A stretch of 64,000 nucleotides of DNA from Thalassobacillus devorans (GTDB lineage: Bacteria > Bacillota > Bacilli > Bacillales > Halobacillaceae), in contig NZ_JAASRY010000004.1 of the NCBI RefSeq assembly GCF_011761345.1, forward strand, positions 124,001 to 188,000, read 5' to 3'. Each line of letters opens with the position of its first letter. The first letter of the stretch is position 1. The notes under the pieces are model-generated. The model did no database searches. It saw only the letters and a list, made by a program, of their open reading frames with translations, and was not told the origin of the DNA. Position numbers and translations under genes: made by a program. This document shows positions 10,171 through 19,242 of the stretch, piece by piece.

Positions 10171-10548
10171 TCAGAAAAACGCCACTAGTTTCGGAATAAA
10201 AATCATTAATCCGATGATCACCGATAATAATGCTGCTATCAATACTGCTCCAGCTGCTATATCCTTTACCATTCCAACAGTTGGATGAATATCCGGCGAT
10301 AAATGGTCCATTGCTTTTTCTAAACTTGTATTGATCATTTCCATAGTCAAAACCAGCCCGATGACCAATAAAACAATCGCCCATTCCACACGTGAAATTT
10401 GCATAATCATGGAACAAACCAGGACGATAGTCGCGATAATCAGATGATACTTCATATTTCGTTCTGTCTTTGTAACTGTAAGTATCCCTCTCCAAGCGTA
10501 CTTAAACCCTATACCTCTTTTTTTATTCCCGTTCCAACCCGAACTCAT
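10171..10548 (-). CDS. dgkA: Undecaprenol kinase / diacylglycerol kinase DgkA
   Basis: Integral membrane lipid kinase that in Gram-positives phosphorylates undecaprenol, feeding the cell wall carrier lipid pool. The 125-residue protein has a basic amphipathic N-terminus (GFKYAWRGILTVTKTERNMK), three membrane segments and the family motif EMINTSLEKAMDHLSPDIHP with active-site acidic residues and KDIAAGAVL. Its start overlaps the end of ybeY by 26 bp; the ribosome binding site GAGGA sits inside ybeY. Confidence 0.95.
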   Translation of the reverse strand: MSSGWNGNKKRGIGFKYAWRGILTVTKTERNMKYHLIIATIVLVCSMIMQISRVEWAIVLLVIGLVLTMEMINTSLEKAMDHLSPDIHPTVGMVKDIAAGAVLIAALLSVIIGLMIFIPKLVAFF

Positions 10549-10993
10549 TTAAAATATCCTCTTGTCTTTGGAACATTTTCTTTTCATCAGATTCCTCCAT
10601 ATGGTCATACCCTAATAAATGTAAAAAACCATGCAACGCTAAGAAGCCTAGTTCACGTTCCAGGGAATGGCCATATTCTTGTGCCTGTTCCTTTGCTTTA
10701 TCAACAGATATCACAATATCACCGAGAACTACCGGAATTTCTTCTCCGATCACCCGTACCTCACCTTCTCCTTCTTCTTGCATGGCAAAGGAGATGACAT
10801 CGGTCGGTGCGTCCTTTTGGCGATAGTTACGGTTTAATATTTGAATTTCTTTGTTATCGACAAAATTCACGGAGATTTCAGCTTCATTTTGGACTTTTTC
10901 CTTTTCCCCAGCAAAGCGCAGCAAACGCTGGATCATATCGATATGTCCTTCGTCTATGGTATTTGTCTCATCATGAAAATCAATTTGGATCAT
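10523..10993 (-). CDS. ybeY: Endoribonuclease YbeY
   Basis: Zinc-dependent single-strand endoribonuclease involved in rRNA maturation and quality control. The 156-residue protein carries the zinc motif HGFLHLLGYDH (about 126-136) and the upstream TDVISFAM. It is translationally coupled to dgkA. In B. subtilis it is preceded by pgpH and phoH; here a 313-bp gene-free gap replaces pgpH. Confidence 0.96.
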   Translation of the reverse strand: MIQIDFHDETNTIDEGHIDMIQRLLRFAGEKEKVQNEAEISVNFVDNKEIQILNRNYRQKDAPTDVISFAMQEEGEGEVRVIGEEIPVVLGDIVISVDKAKEQAQEYGHSLERELGFLALHGFLHLLGYDHMEESDEKKMFQRQEDILNEFGLERE

Positions 10994-11306
10994 TAGTCCG
11001 CCTCCTTAATAACGATTTACAACTTAATTTATATTGTGTCCGCCCCACTAATTCTTATTGGTTTTTCTTTAACATGTTCCGCTTTTCCAAAACCATTAAA
11101 CCTCTGGTGATGTGTTGTTCGGTAGAATTAAATAACTATACGCTCCAGCATTTATCCTACCATAAAAACATGAAAATTCCTGCATCTTAGAAAAACTTGG
11201 CTTGTTGCCAAGTACTTATGGCGAAAACCTTAGGGTTTTTATACTTTAGCCCTTTAACAAAGTTTATCTTTTTTAAAGTATAAAATAAGACCCTTGCATC
11301 CGGGTC
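10994..11306. other. Gene-free gap between phoH and ybeY
   Basis: No supportable reading frame. The right half holds the dispersed repeat at 11187-11284 and the phoH terminator. This is the place where B. subtilis carries the c-di-AMP phosphodiesterase gene pgpH (yqfF); no remnant of it is recognisable. Confidence 0.7.
11187..11284 (+). repeat. Dispersed intergenic repeat, copy 1
   Basis: Starts TTAGAAAAACTTGGCTTG, contains the short hairpin CTTGGCttgttGCCAAG, then ATGGCGAAAACC, and ends in an inverted pair ATACTTTA/TAAAGTAT. The same layout recurs at 55493-55592, with a fragment at 41292-41326 and a decayed copy near 58377. It looks like a non-autonomous structured repeat; no coding potential was seen. 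Confidence 0.75.
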
Positions 11307-11313
11307 TTATTTG
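11284..11313 (-). terminator. Terminator of phoH
   Basis: Stem AAATAAGACCC/GGGTCTTATTT around the loop TTGCATCC, overlapping the phoH stop codon and followed on the minus strand by a U-rich tract. Confidence 0.7.
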
Positions 11314-12284
11314 TCTTCCTTCTTCTCTTTTTCTTTTTCATAAGCATCAATAATTCGTTGTACTAATGGATGACGGATAACATCTGTCTGATCAAGATGG
11401 ATAAATGATGATCCCTTAATCCCTCTTAAACGCAATTCTGCTTCACGAAGGCCTGACCTTACCCCTTTAGGCAAGTCAACCTGTGTAATATCCCCTGTGA
11501 TAACCATTTTTGACCCAAAACCAAGTCTGGTCAAAAACATTTTCATCTGTTCAGGAGTTGTATTTTGCGCTTCATCCAAAATAGCAAACGCATCATCCAG
11601 CGTGCGTCCACGCATATAGGCAAGAGGAGCAATTTCAATCGTTCCCCTCTCAATAAGACGAGCGGTATGTTCTGTCCCTAATACATCATGCAGTGAGTCA
11701 TAGAGAGGACGAAGATAGGGATCTACTTTCTCTTTTAAATCACCTGGCAAAAAGCCAAGGCTTTCCCCAGCTTCTACAGCCGGACGAGTTAATATAATCC
11801 GCTTAACCTGCCCATTCTTAAGGGCATTGACTGCCATAACGACTGCTAAATAAGTTTTACCTGTTCCAGCGGGACCGATACCAAATACTAAATCATTATT
11901 ACGGATGGCTGCTACGTAACCGCGTTGCCCCAATGTCTTAACACGAATCGATTTACCTTTTGCATTTCGGGTAATTTCATCTTCAAATAAGGCCTCGAAC
12001 TGGTTGATTTTACCTTTTTTGGCCAGCTCCACAGCATAGACAACATCACGTTCTGTAATCGTCAAACCTTTCCTTATCAGTGCCAACAAAGAAAGCAATA
12101 CTTCTTCCACAAGCTTAGTTTTATCTCCACGGCCCGAGGCGCTTACATGCTCCCCGCGGGAAATTATAGAAACCTGAAGCTGTTCTTCAATCTGCTTAAG
12201 GTTTCGATCTTCTGTTCCAAATAACGCTAATGCTTCTGATGGGTTATCTAGTTGTATATCAATCGTTTTTAAGTCTTCCTGCAT
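11307..12284 (-). CDS. phoH: PhoH family ATPase/RNA helicase-like protein
   Basis: PhoH2-like/YbeZ-type NTPase of 325 residues, usually encoded beside ybeY and linked to RNA metabolism. It has a small KH-like N-terminal segment (about 20-85), Walker A GPAGTGKTYLAVVMA (about 135), Walker B FAILDEAQNTTPEQM and sensor VITGDITQVDLP. The ATG at 12284 has AGGAG 7-8 nt upstream and is preferred to the TTG two codons before. The gene begins just after the stop of yqfD. Confidence 0.95.
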   Translation of the reverse strand: MQEDLKTIDIQLDNPSEALALFGTEDRNLKQIEEQLQVSIISRGEHVSASGRGDKTKLVEEVLLSLLALIRKGLTITERDVVYAVELAKKGKINQFEALFEDEITRNAKGKSIRVKTLGQRGYVAAIRNNDLVFGIGPAGTGKTYLAVVMAVNALKNGQVKRIILTRPAVEAGESLGFLPGDLKEKVDPYLRPLYDSLHDVLGTEHTARLIERGTIEIAPLAYMRGRTLDDAFAILDEAQNTTPEQMKMFLTRLGFGSKMVITGDITQVDLPKGVRSGLREAELRLRGIKGSSFIHLDQTDVIRHPLVQRIIDAYEKEKEKKEDK

Positions 12285-12286
12285 AT

Positions 12287-13471
12287 TCAATCTCCTTGAT
12301 TCACATTCTTTGTCTTTGCAATATCTTCATGAACTTTCATAAAAAGGATTAATTTTACTTTACCATTGTCCTCACTTCGGTGCAAAATATTTTCTTCCGT
12401 AATTTCTGAACCTTCCGGAAGTTTTTTGAGCAAATCTCTCTTTCCCTGCTCTTTTGCAATTTGCACTGCTTCATCCTCGGTTCTGTCATACTTCATGCGA
12501 GACAGCTCAAAGTACGTTGTTTTTTTCCAGTATAAAGGAAAGGGCTTAGAAAATATGCTCAGCTGGTGATAGTCTTCTTCTTTTTTCTTGAACTTGTAGT
12601 CTATTTTACCCCAGCCCCATACAGGAAATTCAAAACCCGCTATATTGACATGATATTGTTTTTCAAACTCACCTGTAGCTGTTTGTATATTCTCTTGTTG
12701 GCTTGCGGTAACTTCTACGCGATACCATGTTTCAGCGACAACTTGTCCTTCTGCCCGGACAAGACTTTCATCATTTTCATCCAATTGAGCAGATGCTAAC
12801 ATATCTCCTTCTTCCACATAGTCGTTAACTTCTACCATCGGCTTACCTTGTGAGATATAAATGTAATGAATCATACCTTTTTTCGCGGCAACCAAATCTG
12901 CCGGGTGTCTTGCTCCCTCTTTTTCTACTAATGTTTTTTCAACTCCATGAAAAATATATGCGGTGCCCTTCTTCTCCACACCGATCCAAAGCAGCTCCGG
13001 TATATCATCCAGAAGTTTCTGCTGCAAAGTGCCATTATCATCAAGTCTGAAAGAAACAGCTCCTGGCTGTACACCATAACCCTTTAACTGCTTTTCCACT
13101 TTTTTCTCAAGCTCTTTTGGCAGTCCTTCGATATGAACGGACCAAACTAAATTGGAAACAAAAACAAGAAGCATGATGGTTAACAGTAACGCGAACCATA
13201 ATGGCTTCTGAGCTACAAAATTACTCCATAAATAAGGGATTCCTTGTCCGCGTTTCAAACGAATTTTATACCTTGTTCTTTTTCTGATCCTCTTCACTTC
13301 TGCGAGGTCATCCAGATAAATGTTTGCCTGAAGCTGATGCTCCGACAATCTCTTTGCATTCCAAATGACCACCCCTTCTCTGGTACAAAGATTGATAAAC
13401 TGCTCTGGATATGTACCCTGGATGATTAGTGTGACGTATCCCTTTATGAACTTACCTTGTAAAGGTTTCAT
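12287..13471 (-). CDS. yqfD: Sporulation protein YqfD
   Basis: Membrane protein of the YqfD/SpoIV-like family, in B. subtilis made in the mother cell under sigma-E and needed for efficient sporulation. The 394-residue product has a conserved cytoplasmic N-terminal region (KFIKGYVTLIIQGTYPEQFI), one membrane segment (WFALLLTIMLLVFVSNLVWS, near 95) and a large exposed C-terminal region. MKPLQGKF is chosen as start because AAAGGAGG lies 9 nt before it. It sits with yqfC 28 bp upstream and phoH 2 bp downstream. Confidence 0.94.
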   Translation of the reverse strand: MKPLQGKFIKGYVTLIIQGTYPEQFINLCTREGVVIWNAKRLSEHQLQANIYLDDLAEVKRIRKRTRYKIRLKRGQGIPYLWSNFVAQKPLWFALLLTIMLLVFVSNLVWSVHIEGLPKELEKKVEKQLKGYGVQPGAVSFRLDDNGTLQQKLLDDIPELLWIGVEKKGTAYIFHGVEKTLVEKEGARHPADLVAAKKGMIHYIYISQGKPMVEVNDYVEEGDMLASAQLDENDESLVRAEGQVVAETWYRVEVTASQQENIQTATGEFEKQYHVNIAGFEFPVWGWGKIDYKFKKKEEDYHQLSIFSKPFPLYWKKTTYFELSRMKYDRTEDEAVQIAKEQGKRDLLKKLPEGSEITEENILHRSEDNGKVKLILFMKVHEDIAKTKNVNQGD

Positions 13472-13499
13472 CCGAAAAGGCCTCCTTTCAAGGAACAAA

Positions 13500-13781
13500 T
13501 TATTGATCCATAAATAAAATTGAATGCATCTTTCCTTCTACTAAAATTTCTTCCGATAACATCATTTTTAAAACGAATCCTTCTCCAGTCAGACGGATTT
13601 GTCCTTTCCTCGATTTCAGTCTGATTTCATGTTCTGAAAAGTGGAGCAGTCCCTGATGGTTTTCTATATAAACATGGAAATCCCCAATTGTAGTGACCCT
13701 TGGCAAATCCAACATGACATCAGAAGGAAGTTCCAAGTAATTGGCCATCCAGCCTCGGATCTGTTGTTGCCATTTTTTCAT
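13500..13781 (-). CDS. yqfC: Sporulation protein YqfC
   Basis: A 93-residue YabP/YqfC family protein, expressed with yqfD during sporulation in B. subtilis. The sequence has a short helical start (KKWQQQIRGWMANYLELPSD) followed by beta-rich repeats (GDFHVYIENHQGLLHFSEHEIRL). Molecular function is not established. A terminator upstream (13812-13848) suggests its own, probably sporulation-specific, promoter. Confidence 0.93.
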   Translation of the reverse strand: MKKWQQQIRGWMANYLELPSDVMLDLPRVTTIGDFHVYIENHQGLLHFSEHEIRLKSRKGQIRLTGEGFVLKMMLSEEILVEGKMHSILFMDQ

Positions 13782-13811
13782 GTAACGACCTCCCCCTCCT
13801 CTATATATACG

Positions 13812-13848
13812 AAAAACGCACGGATTGTATCACTACAATCCGTGCGTT
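13812..13848 (-). terminator. Terminator downstream of the floA operon
   Basis: Long perfect stem ACGCACGGATTGTA/TACAATCCGTGCGT with loop TCAC, followed on the minus strand by UUUUUCG. It lies 5 bp past the stop of the gene at 13853-14383. Confidence 0.9.
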
Positions 13849-13852
13849 CTCA

Positions 13853-14383
13853 TCAATAATTATTTCGTTTTGAAAATGTACGATGCGGTTTATGCGCTCG
13901 GGGAGGACCCAATATCTCGGCCATCATGACACTTTCAGCAATCTTCTTCCGATTCAAATTGCTTTTGATCGAAAGAGAAGTTGCTGCTTTCTCACCATCC
14001 TGCATCGGTTTCGTGCGTTCCATTTGCCCAGGAATGGCGTCATGGATTTTCCGGTTTGGTGTTTCATAAGTGAAAGAGCCGGTGTCTTGTCTATCACCGA
14101 TATTTCGTTCCGAAATATCTTTGATTTGTCTTTTCTTTTCTTCGTAATATTTTTCAACCCTATTTTCGCCTGGCATTTTCTGTTGTGAGCGCTCAGTTCT
14201 ATCCATCCGCTCCATTCCAGGCTGTACTGGTCGTGCAGGCGTTTGTTTCTGCTGGGGAGGCGGCCGTTTCGGCCGCTCCTCCTCCTGCTCTGTGTTCATC
14301 CGGTTCAACCAACTGATAATACCGCCAATAAAAATGGCGACCAGAAAAATATTATTCAGTAGAAAATTAATGAAATTTTCCAT
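13853..14383 (-). CDS. Small membrane-anchored protein at the yqfB position, unknown function
   Basis: I do not recognise a characterised family. The 176-residue protein has one N-terminal membrane segment (INFLLNNIFLVAIFIGGIISWL, about 4-25) and then a long polar, low-complexity region rich in Pro, Gln, Glu and Arg (EERPKRPPPQQKQTPARPVQ) with predicted disorder, and a basic C-terminus (RAHKPHRTFSKRNNY). It stands between floA and yqfC, where B. subtilis has yqfB, and lies 29 bp downstream of floA. A role as accessory of the flotillin/NfeD membrane system is an inference from position. Confidence 0.8.
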   Translation of the reverse strand: MENFINFLLNNIFLVAIFIGGIISWLNRMNTEQEEERPKRPPPQQKQTPARPVQPGMERMDRTERSQQKMPGENRVEKYYEEKKRQIKDISERNIGDRQDTGSFTYETPNRKIHDAIPGQMERTKPMQDGEKAATSLSIKSNLNRKKIAESVMMAEILGPPRAHKPHRTFSKRNNY

Positions 14384-14412
14384 GGGATAGCCTCCTTACA
14401 CCACGGAGGTGA

Positions 14413-15408
14413 TTATTTTTCTTCGTCTTCACCATGGTCTTCCTTAGAAAGTTTGCCTAACGTATCACGCATATCTGTATCAGCATTTATATTACGGTAA
14501 TTCATGTAGTCCATAACACCCATTTTACCTGAACGTAGTGCTTCAGCAAGCGCCTGAGGTACTTCAGCTTCCGCTTCCACAACTTTCGCTTGCATTTCTT
14601 GCACTCTGGCACGCATCTCTTGTTCTTGGGCAATCGCCATAGCACGGCGTTCTTCAGCTTTCGCCTGAGCGATATTTTTATCAGCTTCAGCCTGATCTGT
14701 CTGTAGGATTGCTCCAATGTTTTTACCAATATCAATATCTGCAATATCAATGGATAAGATTTCAAAAGCGGTTCCTGCATCTAACCCTTTTGATAATACA
14801 TTCTGGGAAATACGGTCTGGATTTTCCAGAACTTTATTATGATTTTCGGAGCTACCAATTGTAGAGACGATTCCCTCACCAACACGGGCGATGACTGTGT
14901 CTTCTCCCGCACCACCGACTAACCGGTCGATGTTGGCACGTACTGTAATACGTGCTTTTGCTTTTACTTCAATCCCATCCATAGCAACACCTGCAATGAA
15001 TGGTGTTTCAATTACTTTCGGATTGACACTCATTTGCACAGCTTCCAATACATCACGACCGGCCAGGTCTATTGCGGCACAGCGTTCAAAACTAAGCTCT
15101 ATATTTGCTCGCTGAGCAGCAATTAAAGCATTGACCACGCGGTCTACATTACCACCTGCCAGGTAATGACTCTCTAACTGGTTGGTATCTACGTTAACAC
15201 CAGCTTTATGAGCTTTAATCAACGGATTGATTACCCTGGAAGGGATTACCCGACGAAGACGCATCCCTACGAGTGTGAAAATACTGATACGGACACCTGC
15301 TGCCAATGCGCTGATCCACAGCATAACTGGTATAAAAGTGAATAGAATAGCAAGCACGATGATGATAAGACCAATAATGATAATTGGCATTAATTCTTGT
15401 AACGTCAT
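14413..15408 (-). CDS. floA: Flotillin-like protein FloA
   Basis: Scaffold of functional membrane microdomains. The 331-residue protein has an N-terminal hydrophobic re-entrant segment ([20 protein letters not shown] then [11 protein letters not shown]), the flotillin-like PHB domain with [20 protein letters not shown] and [18 protein letters not shown], and a coiled-coil rich in Ala/Glu ([20 protein letters not shown]). Its ATG overlaps the TGA of the NfeD-family gene upstream (ATGA), so the two are translationally coupled. Confidence 0.97.
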   Translation of the reverse strand: MTLQELMPIIIIGLIIIVLAILFTFIPVMLWISALAAGVRISIFTLVGMRLRRVIPSRVINPLIKAHKAGVNVDTNQLESHYLAGGNVDRVVNALIAAQRANIELSFERCAAIDLAGRDVLEAVQMSVNPKVIETPFIAGVAMDGIEVKAKARITVRANIDRLVGGAGEDTVIARVGEGIVSTIGSSENHNKVLENPDRISQNVLSKGLDAGTAFEILSIDIADIDIGKNIGAILQTDQAEADKNIAQAKAEERRAMAIAQEQEMRARVQEMQAKVVEAEAEVPQALAEALRSGKMGVMDYMNYRNINADTDMRDTLGKLSKEDHGEDEEK

Positions 15409-16766
15409 TCTTTTTCCTCCTTCATGGTTTCTTTATTAATTTCACGCACAACGATGCGTGAGCCTTCTGTTTTTATGACTTTCACAGGCTGACCAGCCGG
15501 TAAAAACCTGCCTTCCGACACCACGTCTAAACGTTCCTCATCAAATACAGCAGTCCCGGAAGGGCGCAGCGGCGTCAATGTTTCGCCTTCTAACCCAATC
15601 AACTCTAATCGGTTGGTAGAGGAGACAAAGCCTTTGTCTGCAGTAGTGGCGTCTTGTAAAATGATATGCCTGAAAAATCCCCTTTCCAGTCCAAGGTATT
15701 TGAACAGGATAACGGAAGCAATAACTGCTACCAAAATTGCAATCCCGATACTCATAGCCATATGACCGGTATCAGCGCCGGAAAGCATCAACGAGGATAC
15801 GATGGCAACAGCCCCCGCAATCCCTGCGATTCCCCCCGGCAAGAAAAACTCAGCGATTATTAGTATAAGACCAAGCACAAGTAAAATGATTGCTTCGTAA
15901 CCTGCCAGACCAGCTATGATATGACCATAGAAAAACAGTACGAGAGATAAAAGCCCCATGGTCCCTGGTATACCGAATCCAGGAGAATACAATTCAACAA
16001 TCAATCCCAAACTGGCAACGGAGAGCAGAATCGGCACGACAACGGGATCTGTTAAAAACCGCGCAATATTCTCTGCTAATGATGGTTCAGTCTCCACTAC
16101 TTCTGCGCCCTTCAGTTCTAATTCGCTAAGAAGCTCTGTCCGGTGCCTGACTATTCCCTCAGCATAGCCCACTTCCTCGGCTGTATTTGGACCTAACGTT
16201 AAAAAATCACCTTTCGGAGCATTATAACCAGGCAGGTCGACAGATGGGTCAGCCATAGCTTCTGCATAAATCGGGTCGCGTCCATTTGATTCAGCTGCAG
16301 CCTTCATGGCGGCAATCCAAGCAGACTGTGCTTTTTTGTCAGCCGCATTGCCATCACCAGTGATAACCCCTGATGCTCCCATTGTAGCGTTCGGCTTCAT
16401 ATAAATTTCATCTGAATTAAGCGCTATGTAGGAGCCAGCCGACAAAGCTTGGGTAGTAATAAATGCAGCATTAGGAATATTTAAATCCTGAAATAATTCT
16501 CCTATGGCGTTAGCGGAATCCACCCTGCCGCCAGGAGTAGCAATTTCGAAGATAATATAATCCGCATCAGCGTCTTCAGCTTCCGATATAGCTCTTCTTA
16601 AAAACGCTTCCATTCCCCGTTCTACATTATCTTTCACAGGGATGATATATACAAGCTTCCCTTCCCCACTCTCGGCATATACTTTGGTAGAATCCTCATG
16701 TAAAATATGCACCAAGCCTGACAACAGCAGGGCAATTATTAATAAATAGTGAGAGATTCGAAACAT
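15405..16766 (-). CDS. yqeZ: NfeD-family membrane serine protease YqeZ
   Basis: Membrane-bound ClpP-class protease of the NfeD1b type that accompanies flotillins. The 453-residue protein has a signal-like N-terminal segment (residues 5-20), a ClpP-like periplasmic domain with [19 protein letters not shown] and the presumed nucleophile region [17 protein letters not shown], four to five membrane helices (about 235-350) and a C-terminal OB-fold NfeD domain ([19 protein letters not shown]). It is first gene of the yqeZ-floA operon. Confidence 0.94.
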   Translation of the reverse strand: MFRISHYLLIIALLLSGLVHILHEDSTKVYAESGEGKLVYIIPVKDNVERGMEAFLRRAISEAEDADADYIIFEIATPGGRVDSANAIGELFQDLNIPNAAFITTQALSAGSYIALNSDEIYMKPNATMGASGVITGDGNAADKKAQSAWIAAMKAAAESNGRDPIYAEAMADPSVDLPGYNAPKGDFLTLGPNTAEEVGYAEGIVRHRTELLSELELKGAEVVETEPSLAENIARFLTDPVVVPILLSVASLGLIVELYSPGFGIPGTMGLLSLVLFFYGHIIAGLAGYEAIILLVLGLILIIAEFFLPGGIAGIAGAVAIVSSLMLSGADTGHMAMSIGIAILVAVIASVILFKYLGLERGFFRHIILQDATTADKGFVSSTNRLELIGLEGETLTPLRPSGTAVFDEERLDVVSEGRFLPAGQPVKVIKTEGSRIVVREINKETMKEEKE

Positions 16767-16913
16767 TCAGGTCCCCCCTTTCAAGCCGAATCATACTATA
16801 TGTACGTTTTACTCAGCAGCAAGGTTTCATACAATTTTAAAATCTGTTATTGAAAATATACAGCTGGTTTAACTTAGTATATAAAGCTTTAAAACCTTAC
16901 TTTCTTAAGGGTT

Positions 16914-16945
16914 AAAAAAAATCTCCCTATCACAAGGGAGATTTT
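16914..16945 (-). terminator. Terminator of rpsU-yqeY
   Basis: Stem AAATCTCCCT/AGGGAGATTT (16919-16928 with 16935-16944) with a U run on the minus strand, 13 bp past the yqeY stop. Confidence 0.85.
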
Positions 16946-16957
16946 TCCATCATGTAA

Positions 16958-17404
16958 TCATGATAAATGCTTCAGTACGAGCTTATTTACTTGAGAACCA
17001 TCTGCCTTGCCTTTCACTTTAGGCATGATTGCACTCATTACTTTCCCCATATCTTTCTTTGAGGATGCTCCCACTTCTGCAATCGTTTCTTGAACAACTT
17101 GTTCAAGTTCTTCTTCTGAAAGCTGTTTCGGCATATATGCTTGTAAAATCTCTATTTCACGATTAAGTTTTTCTACAAGGTCTTCGCGTCCAGCTTCTTG
17201 AAATTCATGGAGGGAATCCTTACGTTGCTTTACCTCGCGAGATAAAACAGTAAGCTCTTCTTCTTCAGATAATTCGCCTCTTCCAAGTTTGATCGCTTCA
17301 TTTTGCAATGAAGCTTTAACCATGCGGATAACGGTCAGTTTTTCCTTTTCCTTATTCCGCATCGCTTGTTTCATGTCTTGATTGAGACGTTCAACTAATG
17401 ACAT
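16958..17404 (-). CDS. yqeY: GatB/YqeY domain protein
   Basis: A 148-residue YqeY protein, homologous to the C-terminal tRNA-recognition tail of GatB. Visible landmarks are [53 protein letters not shown] and the terminal [20 protein letters not shown] tRNA-related function is likely but unproven. It is 18 bp downstream of rpsU and ends at a strong terminator. Confidence 0.95.
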   Translation of the reverse strand: MSLVERLNQDMKQAMRNKEKEKLTVIRMVKASLQNEAIKLGRGELSEEEELTVLSREVKQRKDSLHEFQEAGREDLVEKLNREIEILQAYMPKQLSEEELEQVVQETIAEVGASSKKDMGKVMSAIMPKVKGKADGSQVNKLVLKHLS

Positions 17405-17422
17405 AGCTCTCTACACCCTCTT

Positions 17423-17599
17423 TTACCACTTACGCTTTCTAGCGGCCTCAGACTTTTTCTTACGGCGTACGCTAGGCTTTTCGTAATGTTCACGTTTACG
17501 ATATTCAGATAGAGTTCCAGATTTGGATACACTCTTTTTGAAGCGACGAAGAGCATCTTCAAGAGACTCGTTTTTACGAACGCGAGTTGTTTTTGACAT
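17423..17599 (-). CDS. rpsU: 30S ribosomal protein S21
   Basis: Small-subunit ribosomal protein of 58 residues, [20 protein letters not shown] followed by a very basic C-terminus ([14 protein letters not shown]). The start is the ATG with GGAGGG 8 nt upstream; a longer in-frame frame exists but is not the real start. It is the promoter-proximal gene of rpsU-yqeY. Confidence 0.97.
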   Translation of the reverse strand: MSKTTRVRKNESLEDALRRFKKSVSKSGTLSEYRKREHYEKPSVRRKKKSEAARKRKW

Positions 17600-17672
17600 G
17601 CTATTTCCCTCCCTCCGAAGCATAAAGCAAGTATCTTCTCAGCATGCATCTCTATATCCCATGCCTTTGATA

Positions 17673-17701
17673 ATTATATTATAACCCCTATTCCGGGTCA
17701 A
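17673..17701 (-). promoter_or_regulatory. Sigma-A promoter of rpsU
   Basis: TTGACC (17696-17701) and TATAAT (17673-17678) on the minus strand with a 17-bp spacer, about 75 bp upstream of the rpsU start. Confidence 0.8.
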
Positions 17702-17811
17702 CTTTTTTCCCTGAATTTGTTCCATACTTACCATTTTTTTGTTCAGTTATCTCTGAATTTCTGTACATGTTTCCTTTCTCTTGTCCATATAGTGTTATGA
17801 GGTGTCGCCAT

Positions 17812-18735
17812 ATGATGATGGAATTAATTTCAAAATTGACGGTATTGTTATTAATGTTTCTTTTTGGCCTGCAATGTTTGAAAGTAGGTCTATTCCAGCT
17901 TTCTTATCAACGAACTAAGCAGTGGATACAGCATTTTTCCAGAAATCCTATCCTTGCCATTTTAACAGGTTTTGCTGCAACAGGCTTACTGCAAAGCAGC
18001 TCGGTTGTAATTGTATTAGCAATGGGGCTTGTTACTACTAAATATATGAAAGTAACTCAGGCTATAGGTATCATGCTTGGTGCCAACCTAGGTACCACCC
18101 TTACAGGAGAAATATTAAGTTTGTCATTGCATCTTCCATATAGCTTCCTACTCCTTGCAGGTGGTTTGATGATTGTCATGCAGCATCAGAAAACGTTTGC
18201 CTGGGGCACTATTTTATTTGGACTTGCTGTCATATTTCTAGCCTTAGAAAACTTAGGAGGGTCTATAGCTGATTTCATGAATCTTCCTGGAACTTCTGAA
18301 TGGTTAAGTTCACTGGATGATTCTACTCTTTCTGCCTTGTTCTTTGGTATTATCGGATCCGGGCTTATTCAGTCGTCCTCTGCTATGTTTGGTGTGACGC
18401 TGACCATGCTGGAGCAGGGAGCAATCTCTATGCCTTCTGCTATAGCTGTCATCCTGGGAACCAATATAGGCACTTGTATAACAGCATCCATAGCAGGTGC
18501 CGCACTTGATAAAGGCGCAAGAGTAGTGGCATCCAGCCATATCTGGTACAACCTCATCAGTGTGCTCCTATTCCTTCCTGTCCTCGGTTATTTGGATGAG
18601 CTATCTGTCTGGCTTGCAGTAGAACCTGGCAGGCAGTTAGCGCATTTGGCAGTGCTTTTCAACACGGTGACCATCTTTCTCTTCTACCCTTTTTTAAAAC
18701 CTTTCGAAAAATGGCTTACCCGTTTGCATAAATAA
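17812..18735 (+). CDS. yqeW: Na/Pi cotransporter family protein YqeW
   Basis: Membrane protein related to type II sodium/phosphate cotransporters. The 307-residue product carries the two inverted-repeat signatures of the family, TGLLQSSSVVIVLAMGL (about 50-66) and SGLIQSSSAMFGVTLTM (about 184-200), each followed by an LGAN/LGTN-type glycine motif (MLGANLGTTLTGE, ILGTNIGTCITAS). It lacks the C-terminal PhoU-like domain found in longer homologues. I start it at the ATG with GAGGTG 7 nt upstream. It is divergent from rpsU, as yqeW is in B. subtilis. Substrate is not shown by sequence. Confidence 0.92.
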   Translation: MMMELISKLTVLLLMFLFGLQCLKVGLFQLSYQRTKQWIQHFSRNPILAILTGFAATGLLQSSSVVIVLAMGLVTTKYMKVTQAIGIMLGANLGTTLTGEILSLSLHLPYSFLLLAGGLMIVMQHQKTFAWGTILFGLAVIFLALENLGGSIADFMNLPGTSEWLSSLDDSTLSALFFGIIGSGLIQSSSAMFGVTLTMLEQGAISMPSAIAVILGTNIGTCITASIAGAALDKGARVVASSHIWYNLISVLLFLPVLGYLDELSVWLAVEPGRQLAHLAVLFNTVTIFLFYPFLKPFEKWLTRLHK

Positions 18736-19204
18736 AAAAATCATCTCAGCTCCACACATATTATTGAAAGGTTAAGGAAGAAACAATTCTGAGGTGTGCG
18801 TGAGAGTTTAGTGCGTGGGGAGAGAAGCGTTTTTCGTGTGAAAGCAAGTTACCGAAATCGTTGCGATATAAGAAGAAGTTATTCCGTAAAGTCTAATTCT
18901 CTATTCACAGTCATCTTTTAATGAACGCCCCCTTATAGAAAGGTGATGCCAACGGTCTTTATAGTGTGGATAATGACTATAAAAATCGAAAAACTCTGAA
19001 GTCATGGTTATAATAGACAGTATAAGAGCCCCAAGGAGCCTTAAATTCACAGGGGATGGTCTTAATAAAAATAAATTCCCCCTACAAAGCAAGCGACAGC
19101 GTAGCATGTGTCTCTCCAACTGCTTAGCTTGATTATTATCGAATCAGCAAAGTGGAAAACTCCCCCTTCAGTATAGAAGAGAATGTATTAAACCACGAAA
19201 AACT
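18736..19204. other. Gene-free gap between yqeW and deoC
   Basis: No convincing gene. A 72-codon minus-strand frame (18901-19119) has a GGAGAG site before its ATG and a hydrophobic middle (LRLLGALILSIITMTSEFFD), but I recognise no family and codon use is not telling. It may be a decayed gene fragment. No repeat or RNA element was recognised. Confidence 0.4.
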
Positions 19205-19239
19205 TAAAGCCCAGAGTTTCTGCAACTCTGGGCTTTTTA
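19205..19239 (-). terminator. Terminator of deoC
   Basis: Thirteen-bp stem AAAGCCCAGAGTT/AACTCTGGGCTTT with loop TCTGC, immediately past the deoC stop; the flanking A and T runs could let it act in both directions. Confidence 0.85.
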
Positions 19240-19242
19240 ATA

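Noticed and set aside
10157-10495. 112-codon frame overlapping dgkA in another frame on the same strand
   Set aside because: The dgkA frame has clear family motifs; the alternative is Tyr/Gly/Ser-rich noise.
18901-19119. Minus-strand frame of 72 codons between yqeW and deoC
   Set aside because: A possible ribosome binding site exists, but composition and lack of any recognisable family do not support a gene; at most a decayed fragment.
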